A stretch of 64,000 bases of DNA from Pseudomonas paralcaligenes (lineage in GTDB: Bacteria > Pseudomonadota > Gammaproteobacteria > Pseudomonadales > Pseudomonadaceae): NCBI RefSeq assembly GCF_019655855.1, contig NZ_BPFX01000001.1, forward strand, positions 1 to 64,000, given 5' to 3'. The notes beneath the pieces were generated by a model. The model ran no database searches and was not told the origin of the DNA. It was given only the letters and a program-made list of their open reading frames with translations. Made by a program: the position numbers and the translations under genes. Every line of letters starts with the position of its first letter. The first letter of the stretch is position 1. Of this stretch, positions 44,941-51,717 are shown in pieces.

Positions 44941-46707
44941 ATGTCCATGACCGTCACCGAGCAGTTGAGCGCGCTGGAATCCATCCTCGCTCACGGCGAC
45001 CTTCACAGCCTGTTCCAGCCCATCGTCAGCCTGTCCGAGCGACGCATCCTGGGCTACGAGGCGCTGACCCGCGGCCCCTCCAACAGCTCGCTGCACGCCC
45101 CCATCGCCCTGTTCACCGTGGCCCGCAACGCGGGGCGCCTGAGCGAGCTGGAACTGCTGGCGCGCAAGAGCGCCTGCCGCCGCTACAGCGACCTCCAGCT
45201 GGACGGCAAGCTGTTCCTCAACGTCTCACCGGAATCCCTGCTGGAAGCCAGCCACCAGCCGGGGCGTACCCTGAGGCTGTTGCAGGAATTCGGCATCCCG
45301 CCCGGCCAGGTGGTGATCGAACTCACCGAGCAGGCTCCCATCGAGGACTTGCAACTGCTCGACACCGCCCTGCACCACTACCGCGCCATGGGCTTCTCCA
45401 TCGCCCTGGACGACCTCGGCGCCGGCTACTCCAGCCTGCGCCTCTGGTCCGAGCTGCGCCCGGACTATGTGAAGATCGACCGCCACTTCATCGACGGCAT
45501 CCACCAGGACGCGGTCAAGCGCGAGTTCGTCGACTCCATCCTGAAGATGGCCAAGGCCTCCCGCGCCCAGGTGATCGCCGAGGGCATCGAACTGGTCGAG
45601 GAACTGGCGACCCTCACCGAGATGGGCGTCGACCTGGTCCAGGGCTACCTGCTGTGCCGCCCCCAGGAACAGCCGCCACGGGACGCCCAGAAACTCCTGC
45701 CACGGCTCGACAGCTCGCCGCCCGCGCTCGGCGAGGACAGCGGCGATCTCTCCGCGCTGCTCAACGAACAACCCGCGGTCGGCCAGGACACGCCCATCGC
45801 CGAAGTGCTCGAAGCCTTCCGCGCCCAGGCCAACCTGAACTCCCTGGCGGTGCTGGACGAACAGCGCCAGCCGGTCGGCATCGTCCACCGCCACTCGCTG
45901 TCCGACGCCCTGCTGAAACCCTTCGCCACCGACCTGTTCGCGCGCAAGCCGATTAGCCGGCTGATGAGCAGCGACTTCCTCGCGGTGGACATCGGCCAAT
46001 CGCTGCAGCAGGTCAGCCGCCTGCTGACCAGCCGGGCGCGCCAGCGCATGGAGGAAGACTTCATCATCATCCAGCAGGGTCGCTACCGCGGCCTTGGCCG
46101 GGTGATCGACGTGCTCAAGCTGATCACCGAGCTGAAGATCCAGCAGGCCCGCCACGCCAACCCGCTGACCCTGCTGCCGGGCAACGTGCCGATCCAGCAG
46201 TGTCTAGGCCGCCTGCTGCAACAGGGCCGCGAAGCGCTGGTGTGCTACGTGGATATCGACAGCTTCAAGCCGTTCAACGACCTCTACGGCTACGCCCGGG
46301 GCGACGAGGTGCTGCTGTGCCTGGCCCAGTGCCTGAACGAGCGGGTCGACCCCAACCGTGACTTCGTCGGCCACATCGGCGGCGACGACTTCCTGCTGGT
46401 GCTCGGCCCGGACAACTGGCGCGAACGTCTCAATCAGCTGCTGGAGGATTTCCAGGCCCAGTGCCGGCGCTTCTATCGGGAAGAGCACCTGCGCGCGGGC
46501 TGCTTCGTCAGCCACAACCGCCAGGGCAATCGCGAGGAGTTCCCGCTGCTGTCACTGTCGATCGGCGTGGTACACCTGCACCCGCAGAGCTGCGCCCAGC
46601 TGGATGCCAGCCAACTCGCCAGCCTGGCGTCCCAGGCCAAGCATCACGCCAAGGCCATCCCCGGCTACAGCCTGCACATCCTCGACACGCTCAGCCTTTC
46701 GGCCTGA
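44941..46707 (+). CDS. EAL-CBS-GGDEF cyclic di-GMP signalling protein
   Basis: The 588-residue cytoplasmic protein has an N-terminal EAL domain (about residues 12-250) with intact EAL in GYEALTRG, NVSPESLLE and DDLGAGYSS. A CBS pair follows (about 275-390), then a C-terminal GGDEF-like domain with GGDDF in place of GGDEF and no RxxD I-site. It probably hydrolyses c-di-GMP, with CBS and the altered GGDEF domain as regulators. No membrane segments are present. The same domain order is found in P. aeruginosa PA3258. Confidence 0.88.
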   Translation: MSMTVTEQLSALESILAHGDLHSLFQPIVSLSERRILGYEALTRGPSNSSLHAPIALFTVARNAGRLSELELLARKSACRRYSDLQLDGKLFLNVSPESLLEASHQPGRTLRLLQEFGIPPGQVVIELTEQAPIEDLQLLDTALHHYRAMGFSIALDDLGAGYSSLRLWSELRPDYVKIDRHFIDGIHQDAVKREFVDSILKMAKASRAQVIAEGIELVEELATLTEMGVDLVQGYLLCRPQEQPPRDAQKLLPRLDSSPPALGEDSGDLSALLNEQPAVGQDTPIAEVLEAFRAQANLNSLAVLDEQRQPVGIVHRHSLSDALLKPFATDLFARKPISRLMSSDFLAVDIGQSLQQVSRLLTSRARQRMEEDFIIIQQGRYRGLGRVIDVLKLITELKIQQARHANPLTLLPGNVPIQQCLGRLLQQGREALVCYVDIDSFKPFNDLYGYARGDEVLLCLAQCLNERVDPNRDFVGHIGGDDFLLVLGPDNWRERLNQLLEDFQAQCRRFYREEHLRAGCFVSHNRQGNREEFPLLSLSIGVVHLHPQSCAQLDASQLASLASQAKHHAKAIPGYSLHILDTLSLSA

Positions 46708-47170
46708 AGCCGAGCGACTCCGCCCGCCGGGCGAAACGCTCGGCCAACGCCGCATCGGGCGCGAGACCATCACCGCCGTCCCGGTAGAGCTGCGCCAGAC
46801 GCTGCGCGGCGAGGGGATGGCCCAGTTCCGCCGCCCTCTCCCACCAGCGCGCGGCTTCGGCGGCATCCGGCGCCTGGCGGCTGTCGCCGGCCAGGCACTG
46901 CACGCCGACCTGGTAGGCCGCCTTGCCATCGCCGCCCTCGGCAGCCAGGCGCAGCAGACGCAGGCCCTCCTCGCGGGCGCCGAAGCCCTGCCCACGGAAC
47001 AGCAGGAGATGACCATAGAAACTCTGGGCGGGCACATGCCCCTGCGCGGCCATCCGGGCGAACTGGCCCTGCATCCAGGCCCACGCACGGGGCTGGCGCA
47101 CCATCCAGCTCCAGCGGAACAGGCGCCGCGCCACCCAGTAGCCGATCCATGCACGCAGGCGCCAGAGCAT
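46691..47170 (-). CDS. Sel1-repeat protein with N-terminal membrane anchor
   Basis: The 159-residue protein has an N-terminal hydrophobic, arginine-rich segment (MLWRLRAWIGYWVARRLFRW) and three Sel1-like repeats (AAEGGDGKAAYQVGVQCLAG; EAARWWERAAELGHPLAAQRLAQLYRDG; AERFARRAESLG). Such repeats usually mediate protein contacts at the inner membrane. It shares its end with the EAL gene (17-bp convergent overlap) and its start abuts the upstream gene in the same operon. Partners are unknown. Confidence 0.75.
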   Translation of the reverse strand: MLWRLRAWIGYWVARRLFRWSWMVRQPRAWAWMQGQFARMAAQGHVPAQSFYGHLLLFRGQGFGAREEGLRLLRLAAEGGDGKAAYQVGVQCLAGDSRQAPDAAEAARWWERAAELGHPLAAQRLAQLYRDGGDGLAPDAALAERFARRAESLGFRPKG

Positions 47171-47535
47171 CAGGGCTCCTCGGGGTAGCTGAACTCGAAC
47201 ACGCGGGCCACCTCGGCCGCGTGCCAGGAGGCGGCGGCGATGCCATCGGAGGGGCCGGCAAAGCGCCCCAGCCTGGCCACGCACTCGAAGAAACCGGTAC
47301 GCGGCAGGCGACTGGCGCCCTGGCTGATCACCAGGGCGCTGCGCAGCGGACGCTCGGCACGCGCGTCGAGCGCGGCCAAGTGCTCCAGTGCGGCGGTCAG
47401 GGTCTGCATGGCCGGGGTCGGCAGCTGCAGGCGCTCGACCAGGGCGCGGTAGGTCAGCAGGTGTCGCTGCCGGCGAGCGTCTTCCAGCTCTCCGAGCAGT
47501 GCCTGCCAGTGCTGCCTGTGGATACGCACACTCAA
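47170..47535 (-). CDS. Hypothetical winged-helix-like protein in XRE cassette
   Basis: The 121-residue protein has a predicted helix-turn-helix-like start (LTYRALVERLQLPTPAMQTLTAALEHLAALD) and a conserved-looking RPLRSALVISQGASRLPRTGFFECVARLG core. The pattern recalls small uncharacterised proteins annotated near XRE regulators, but no function is known to me. It overlaps the upstream regulator by 4 bp and the downstream gene by one base, so the three are translated together. Confidence 0.65.
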   Translation of the reverse strand: MSVRIHRQHWQALLGELEDARRQRHLLTYRALVERLQLPTPAMQTLTAALEHLAALDARAERPLRSALVISQGASRLPRTGFFECVARLGRFAGPSDGIAAASWHAAEVARVFEFSYPEEP

Positions 47536-47852
47536 GACGACCGCTCCCAGTCGACCACTTCCAGCACGCGCGCCAGCGAGCGCAGGATCGCCCCGTCGGG
47601 CTCACGCTCGCCGGTTTCGATCAGATTCAGATAGTGCGGGCTGATGCCCACGGCGCGGGCCAGGTCGGCCTGGGACAGGCCCTTGGCCTCGCGCAGGCTG
47701 GCCAGCCGATCGAGCCGGGAAACGGCCGCCGGCGCCTCCGCGACATCGGCTGCCGAAGCCTGGTTCGCAGCCTTCAGCAGCGCCTGGTATTCGGCCCACG
47801 GCAGCACCGCATACTCGGCCTCGCCGTCGCGCATGATCACTTGCACACTCAT
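47532..47852 (-). CDS. XRE-family regulator, antitoxin-like
   Basis: The 106-residue protein has an N-terminal Phd/HicB-like strand region (SVQVIMRDGEAEYAVLPWAEYQALLKAA) and a C-terminal XRE helix-turn-helix (SLREAKGLSQADLARAVGISPHYLNLIETGEREPDGAILRSLARVL). This is the build of type II antitoxin-like regulators. It heads a three-gene unit with an unknown protein and a Sel1 protein; whether the middle gene is a toxin cannot be told from sequence. Confidence 0.8.
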   Translation of the reverse strand: MSVQVIMRDGEAEYAVLPWAEYQALLKAANQASAADVAEAPAAVSRLDRLASLREAKGLSQADLARAVGISPHYLNLIETGEREPDGAILRSLARVLEVVDWERSS

Positions 47853-47995
47853 TACAGCTCTCCGTGGAAAGCAGTGCCGAAACGCTCGGCACCTCCCTTG
47901 CAGGCGCCCATCTTATCAGCCCGGACAGGCCAAGAGCGTGACCCATGCTGACCTGTCAGACAAGAGTCGGGAACGGCCATCGTGGCCGATGGAAA

Positions 47996-48115
47996 GGCTA
48001 TGTACCGTTACGCGCTGGTGGCGCAATCCTGCGTTTGTGGGAGCGGCTGGGCGCATTCCGATTGGCCGCGAAATTCGCGGATGAATCCGCTCCCACAAGA
48101 TACGGCGACATAGCC
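47996..48115. mobile_element. MITE-like REP-pair element, copy 3
   Basis: This 120-bp element starts GGCTATGT and ends ACATAGCC, with the REP pair GTGGGAGCGG...CCGCTCCCAC inside. GATGGAAA abuts both ends (47988-47995 and 48116-48123). The right-hand copy is the U-tract of the ykvA terminator on the minus strand. The interior is in the opposite orientation to copies 1 and 2. Confidence 0.85.
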
Positions 48116-48140
48116 GATGGAAAGACCGCAGGCGGCGGTC
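48116..48140 (-). terminator. Terminator overlapping the end of the YkvA-type gene
   Basis: On the minus strand GACCGC-CGCCT-GCGGTC (48124-48140) is followed by TTTCCATC. The stem begins within the stop codon of the gene. The tail is the target duplication of the adjoining element. Confidence 0.65.
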
Positions 48141-48573
48141 AGCCGGGCTGGCGCTCCCGCGCGTCCGGCAGCGCCTCGACCCGCTGCAGCACCTCCGGCG
48201 CCTGGGCATCGCGCCAGGTGCGATAGGCATCCAGCTCCCCTTCCCAGGTACGCAGCACCCAGGCCAGCACCGCGAGATCGTCCAGCAGACCGACGCCCAG
48301 CAGCCAGTCGGGCACCAGGTCCAGCGGCATGACGAAGTACACCAGCGCAGCCACCACGGCCAGCAGCGCCTGGCCACTGACGGCGCGGTACTCGCCCCGC
48401 CACCAGGCGGCGCACAGTCCCTGCAGCAACTTGAGATCGCCGCGCAGGCGGGCGAAACGCGCGCCACGCTCACCCTTTCGGGTCACCGCCAGGAGCAGCG
48501 CGGGGAGTCGTCCACGCGCCAGCACACGCTGGGCGAGCCGGAAGTAACGCGCAGAATTGAAGGGTGGTTTCAT
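48139..48573 (-). CDS. YkvA-type DUF1232 membrane protein
   Basis: The 144-residue protein has the DUF1232 core LLAVVAALVYFVMPLDLVPDWLLGVGLLDDLAVLAWVL with two membrane segments and the conserved PxDxxPD motif. The basic N-terminus (RKGERGARFARLRGDLKLLQGL) is cytoplasmic. Family members are of unknown function. The ATG at 48573 has GGAG nearby; the longer frame to 48732 runs through the DnaA-box region. The order DUF1232 - FKBP isomerase - tRNAs - rdgC is as in P. aeruginosa. Confidence 0.8.
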   Translation of the reverse strand: MKPPFNSARYFRLAQRVLARGRLPALLLAVTRKGERGARFARLRGDLKLLQGLCAAWWRGEYRAVSGQALLAVVAALVYFVMPLDLVPDWLLGVGLLDDLAVLAWVLRTWEGELDAYRTWRDAQAPEVLQRVEALPDARERQPG

Positions 48574-48614
48574 GGTCGATCTCCGCGATGTCGCGTGCCT
48601 GCTGGGCCCCACGC

Positions 48615-48641
48615 GGTTATCCACCGGATCTGTGGATAACC
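48615..48641. promoter_or_regulatory. Symmetrical pair of DnaA boxes
   Basis: Perfect 10-bp arms GGTTATCCAC and GTGGATAACC are separated by 7 bp. The right arm contains an exact DnaA box (TGTGGATAA, 48631-48639) and the left arm one matching 8 of 9 bases (TTATCCACC, 48617-48625). They lie in the 353-bp gap 48574-48926, upstream of the YkvA gene, which otherwise holds only the isomerase terminator. Confidence 0.65.
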
Positions 48642-48884
48642 TTGTGAACAGTTGTTTGATGACTCGATCAAACGCCCGTCCCATGCGGTTTCCCCACAGA
48701 TCGGGCAAATTTTGCTCACCACAAAAAATCAATATAAATCATGCAGTTATGATCGCCACACAGTTCGCGTTCGTGGTAACGCGGCGGGCGGAGCCGGTAA
48801 CCGGAGCGATGTGCATAACCGTAACACCATGGGGCCCGCCGCTCTCCATTCAGACCGACGGGTCGCATGCCGGTTCTACAAATG

Positions 48885-48911
48885 AAAACGCCCCGGCTAG
48901 CGGGGCGTTTT
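48885..48911 (-). terminator. Intrinsic terminator of the FKBP isomerase gene
   Basis: AAAACGCCCCG and CGGGGCGTTTT form an 11-bp stem with a 5-base loop; the terminal A/T pairs give a T-run on either strand. It lies 15 bp after the isomerase stop codon. Confidence 0.85.
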
Positions 48912-48926
48912 CTCGGAGCGGGACCG

Positions 48927-49646
48927 TTACTGGGCGGCGCCAGCGGCGGCGGCCGGGTCCTTGATGCCAAGCAGTTCCAGCTCGAACACCAGCACCGAGT
49001 TGGCCGGGATCGCCGGGCTCGGGCTCTGGGCACCGTAGGCCAGTTCGCTGGGGATGTAGAGCTTGTACTTCTCGCCAACGTGCATCAGTTGCAGGCCTTC
49101 GACCCAACCCGGGATCACGCCGCTGACCGGCAGATCGATGGGGCTGCCACGCTCCACGGAGCTGTCGAACACGGTGCCGTCGGTCAGCTTGCCCTCGTAG
49201 TGCACGGTGACCACGTCGGTGGGCTTGGGCTGGGCGCCGTCGGCCTTCTTGAGCACTTCATACTGCAGGCCGGAAGCGGTGGTGACCACGCCATCCTTCT
49301 TGCCGTTTTCTTCGAGGAATTTCTTGCCGGCCTGGGCCGACTCCTCGTTCAGCTTGACCATGCGCTCCTCGGCGCGCTTCTGCAGGAAGGTGAAGGCCTC
49401 GGCCAGCTCCTCGTCCTTCAGCTTCTGCTCCTTCTTGCCGATGGCATCGTCGATGCCCATGGCGACGGCCTTGGAGTCCAGATCGGACAGGCCTTCCTGG
49501 GACAGGCTCTTGCCCATGTTCAGGCCGATACCGTAGGAAGCCTTCTGCGCCGGGGTCTTGAGTTCCACTTCGCTGGTCTGCGCGTCGCAACCGGCCAGAA
49601 CCAGGCCGACCAGGGCAACCGCCGCAGCAAGACGATGTTGTTTCAT
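48927..49646 (-). CDS. FKBP-type peptidyl-prolyl isomerase, lipoprotein
   Basis: The 239-residue protein has a lipoprotein signal with lipobox LAGC (Cys20), an N-terminal helical dimerisation domain (about residues 28-115, SYGIGLNMGKSLSQEGLSDLD) and a C-terminal FKBP domain (about 120-225) with VHYEGKLTDGTVFDSS, VIPGWVEGL and LVFELELLGI. This is the FkpA/FklB/Mip layout. It should help fold proteins in the periplasm while anchored to a membrane. The ATG at 49646 is the lipoprotein start. Confidence 0.93.
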   Translation of the reverse strand: MKQHRLAAAVALVGLVLAGCDAQTSEVELKTPAQKASYGIGLNMGKSLSQEGLSDLDSKAVAMGIDDAIGKKEQKLKDEELAEAFTFLQKRAEERMVKLNEESAQAGKKFLEENGKKDGVVTTASGLQYEVLKKADGAQPKPTDVVTVHYEGKLTDGTVFDSSVERGSPIDLPVSGVIPGWVEGLQLMHVGEKYKLYIPSELAYGAQSPSPAIPANSVLVFELELLGIKDPAAAAGAAQ

Positions 49647-49811
49647 GCTTGTTCCTTGTAGAAGCCACGTATGGGCAGAAAGAGAGCGCGAGCTTAGCAG
49701 CCTGCACCGAGCACTGGCTACGGCACAGTAGGAACGGCAAAAAGCCGAGAAGTTCAGCCGCCCCTGATCGCAATGGGCAAGGCCAGGTGCCGGGCGAAGC
49801 AAATCGCGGGC

Positions 49812-49837
49812 AAAAAAAAACGACCTTTCGGTCGTTT
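49812..49837 (-). terminator. Terminator of the tRNA operon
   Basis: On the minus strand AAACGACC-GAAA-GGTCGTTT is followed by a run of Ts (the plus-strand A-run before 49818). It lies about 40 bp after the tRNA-Asp 3' end. Confidence 0.88.
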
Positions 49838-49878
49838 CTTTCAAGCCTCGGTCTTCAGTCTAACCAAGGCTTTATGTA

Positions 49879-49955
49879 TGGCGCAGCGGACGGGACTCGA
49901 ACCCGCGACCCCCGGCGTGACAGGCCGGTATTCTAACCGACTGAACTACCGCTGC
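49879..49955 (-). tRNA. tRNA-Asp (GTC)
   Basis: Read on the minus strand, the 77-nt sequence begins GCAGCGGTAGTTCAG, carries anticodon GTC in CCTGTCACGCC, has the T-loop GGTTCGAGTCC, and ends in encoded GCCA. Acceptor arms GCAGCGG and CCGCTGC pair perfectly. It is 20 nt downstream of tRNA-Val. Confidence 0.95.
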
Positions 49956-49975
49956 GCGTAACCTCGTGAGCGAGA

Positions 49976-50051
49976 TGGTGGGTGATGACGGGATCGAACC
50001 GCCGACCCTCTGCTTGTAAGGCAGATGCTCTCCCGGCTGAGCTAATCACCC
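49976..50051 (-). tRNA. tRNA-Val (TAC)
   Basis: The 76-nt minus-strand sequence begins GGGTGATTAGCTCAG, has anticodon TAC in CCTTACAAGC, the T-loop GGTTCGATCCC and encoded ACCA at the 3' end. The acceptor stem pairs perfectly. It is the first gene of the two-tRNA unit. Confidence 0.95.
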
Positions 50052-50210
50052 TTCACTCTCGAAGTGGGGCGCATTCTAGGGAGACCCTTTCCCCTTGGCA
50101 AGCCTTTTTTGAAAAAAATTTTCGAGCACTTCCAAAGGCTTAGCTTCGGGTTGGCCAATCGGCCCCGGCGGAGAATAATGCGCACTTCGTGTTCAAGGAG
50201 TGTTTCCCCC

Positions 50211-51131
50211 ATGTGGTTCCGCAACCTGCTCGTTTACCGCCTGACCCAGGACGTGCCCTTCGACGCCGAGGCCCTTGAAGCGGCGCTGGCCGCCAAGGCC
50301 GCGCGCCCCTGCGCCAGCCAGGAGCTGACCACCTACGGTTTCATGGCGCCGTTCGGCAAGGGCGCCGACGCCCCGCTGGTGCATGTCAGCGGCGACTTCC
50401 TGCTGATCGCCGCGCGCAAGGAGGAACGCATTCTCCCCGGCAGCGTGGTGCGCGACGCGCTCAAGGACAAGGTCGACGAGATCGAGACGCAGCAGATGCG
50501 CAAGGTCTACAAGAAGGAGCGCGACCAGCTGAAGGACGAGATCGTGCAGGCCTTCCTGCCGCGCGCCTTCATCCGCCGCTCCAGCACCTTCGCCGCCATC
50601 GCGCCCAAGCTCGGCCTGATCGTGGTCGACAGCGCCAGCGCCAAGAAGGCCGAGGACCTGCTGTCCACCCTGCGCGAAGCCATCGGCTCGCTGCCGGTGC
50701 GCCCGCTGTCGGTGAAGATGGCGCCGACCGCCACTCTCACCGACTGGGTCAAGACCCAGGCCGCCGCGCCGGACTTCTTCGTGCTCGACGAATGCGAACT
50801 GCGCGACACCAGCGAGGACGGCGGTGTGGTGCGCTGCAAGCGCCAGGACCTGACCAGCGAGGAAATCCAGCTGCACCTGTCCGCCGGCAAGCTGGTCACC
50901 CAGCTCTCCCTGGCCTGGCAGGACAAGCTGTCCTTCGTGCTGGACGACAAGCTGACCATCAAGCGCCTGCGCTTCGAGGAACTGCTGCAGGACCAGGCCG
51001 CCCAGGACGGCGGCGATGATGCCCTGGGCCAGCTCGACGCCAGCTTCGTCCTCATGATGCTGACCCTGAGCGACTTCCTGCCGGCGCTGTTCGAAGCCTT
51101 GGGCGGCGAGGAAATTCCCCAGGGGATCTGA
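50211..51131 (+). CDS. rdgC: Recombination-associated protein RdgC
   Basis: The 306-residue protein matches Pseudomonas RdgC from [18 protein letters not shown] to the C-terminal [23 protein letters not shown]. RdgC is a ring-shaped, non-specific DNA-binding protein on the nucleoid that limits RecA filament formation. The ATG at 50211 fits the family N-terminus and length exactly. It is divergent from the tRNA genes. Confidence 0.95.
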   Translation: MWFRNLLVYRLTQDVPFDAEALEAALAAKAARPCASQELTTYGFMAPFGKGADAPLVHVSGDFLLIAARKEERILPGSVVRDALKDKVDEIETQQMRKVYKKERDQLKDEIVQAFLPRAFIRRSSTFAAIAPKLGLIVVDSASAKKAEDLLSTLREAIGSLPVRPLSVKMAPTATLTDWVKTQAAAPDFFVLDECELRDTSEDGGVVRCKRQDLTSEEIQLHLSAGKLVTQLSLAWQDKLSFVLDDKLTIKRLRFEELLQDQAAQDGGDDALGQLDASFVLMMLTLSDFLPALFEALGGEEIPQGI

Positions 51132-51221
51132 CCGACCGGACAACTCCGGTAACCATTGCCAGGGCATGCCCGTCCCTCGGGCCTTGCCCTGTGCAGTCCA
51201 GTGTGCAGAATAGCGAACGAC

Positions 51222-51270
51222 GCGAGGACGACCTCGCCGCTCCATCCGAGTGACCATCCGGGACGGCCCG
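51222..51270 (+). ncRNA. Guanidine-II (mini-ykkC) riboswitch
   Basis: Two hairpins precede the gdx start: GCGAGG-ACGA-CCTCGC (51222-51237) and CGGG-ACGG-CCCG (51259-51270). Paired stem-loops with ACGR loops are the defining feature of the guanidine-II riboswitch, which turns on guanidinium exporters. The second hairpin ends 11 bp before the AAGGAG ribosome site, consistent with control of translation initiation. Confidence 0.88.
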
Positions 51271-51294
51271 CCCATCAGCGAAAGGAGCCTTCCC

Positions 51295-51609
51295 ATGTCC
51301 TGGATCATTCTGTTTTTCGCCGGCCTGTTCGAGGTCTGCTGGGCCATCGGCCTCAAGTACACCGACGGCTTCACCCGCCCCATACCCACCCTGCTCACCG
51401 TCGGCGCCATGATCGTCAGTATCGGTCTGCTCGGCCTGGCCATGAAGGAGCTGCCGCTGGGCACCGCCTATGCGATCTGGACCGGCGTCGGCGCGGTCGG
51501 CACGGTGATCGCCGGCATCCTGCTGTTCGGCGAGTCCATGGCCCTGATGCGCCTGGCCAGCGTGGCACTGATCGTCGCCGGGCTGGTCGGGCTCAAGCTG
51601 AGCCACTGA
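51295..51609 (+). CDS. gdx: Guanidinium exporter (SMR family, Gdx/SugE)
   Basis: The 104-residue inner-membrane protein has four membrane helices, the essential Glu13 (FAGLFEVCW) and the Gdx-type motif [21 protein letters not shown]. Small multidrug resistance proteins of this subtype export guanidinium in exchange for protons. The riboswitch upstream supports this function rather than broad drug export. The ATG at 51295 follows AAAGGAG by eight bases. Confidence 0.93.
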   Translation: MSWIILFFAGLFEVCWAIGLKYTDGFTRPIPTLLTVGAMIVSIGLLGLAMKELPLGTAYAIWTGVGAVGTVIAGILLFGESMALMRLASVALIVAGLVGLKLSH

Positions 51610-51613
51610 TGCC

Positions 51614-51667
51614 CGTAGGGTGCGCCGTGCGCACCAGCAGGCCCCGGTGCGCATGGCGCACCCTACG
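51614..51667. repeat. Extragenic palindrome after gdx
   Basis: The arms CGTAGGGTGCGCC...GTGCGCACC and GGTGCGCATGGCGCACCCTACG are near-complements around a short loop, a dispersed Pseudomonas repeat type. Confidence 0.65.
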
Positions 51668-51677
51668 ACAGCCATGA

Positions 51678-51703
51678 AAAAGCCCGCCGATCGGCGGGCT
51701 TTT
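51678..51703. terminator. Bidirectional terminator between gdx and the MFS-PlsC gene
   Basis: AAAAGCCCGCCGA (51678-51690) is the exact complement of the following TCGGCGGGCTTTT (51691-51703). The stem gives T-runs on both strands between two convergent genes. Confidence 0.88.
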
Positions 51704-51717
51704 CGTTCGACCTGGAC

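Noticed and set aside
48652..48885. Small plus-strand frame between the YkvA and FKBP genes
   Set aside because: It spans DnaA boxes, promoter and terminator sequence; the translation looks random.
51675..51703. Gene-end hairpin considered as part of the gdx riboswitch
   Set aside because: It is downstream of the gene and is a plain bidirectional terminator.
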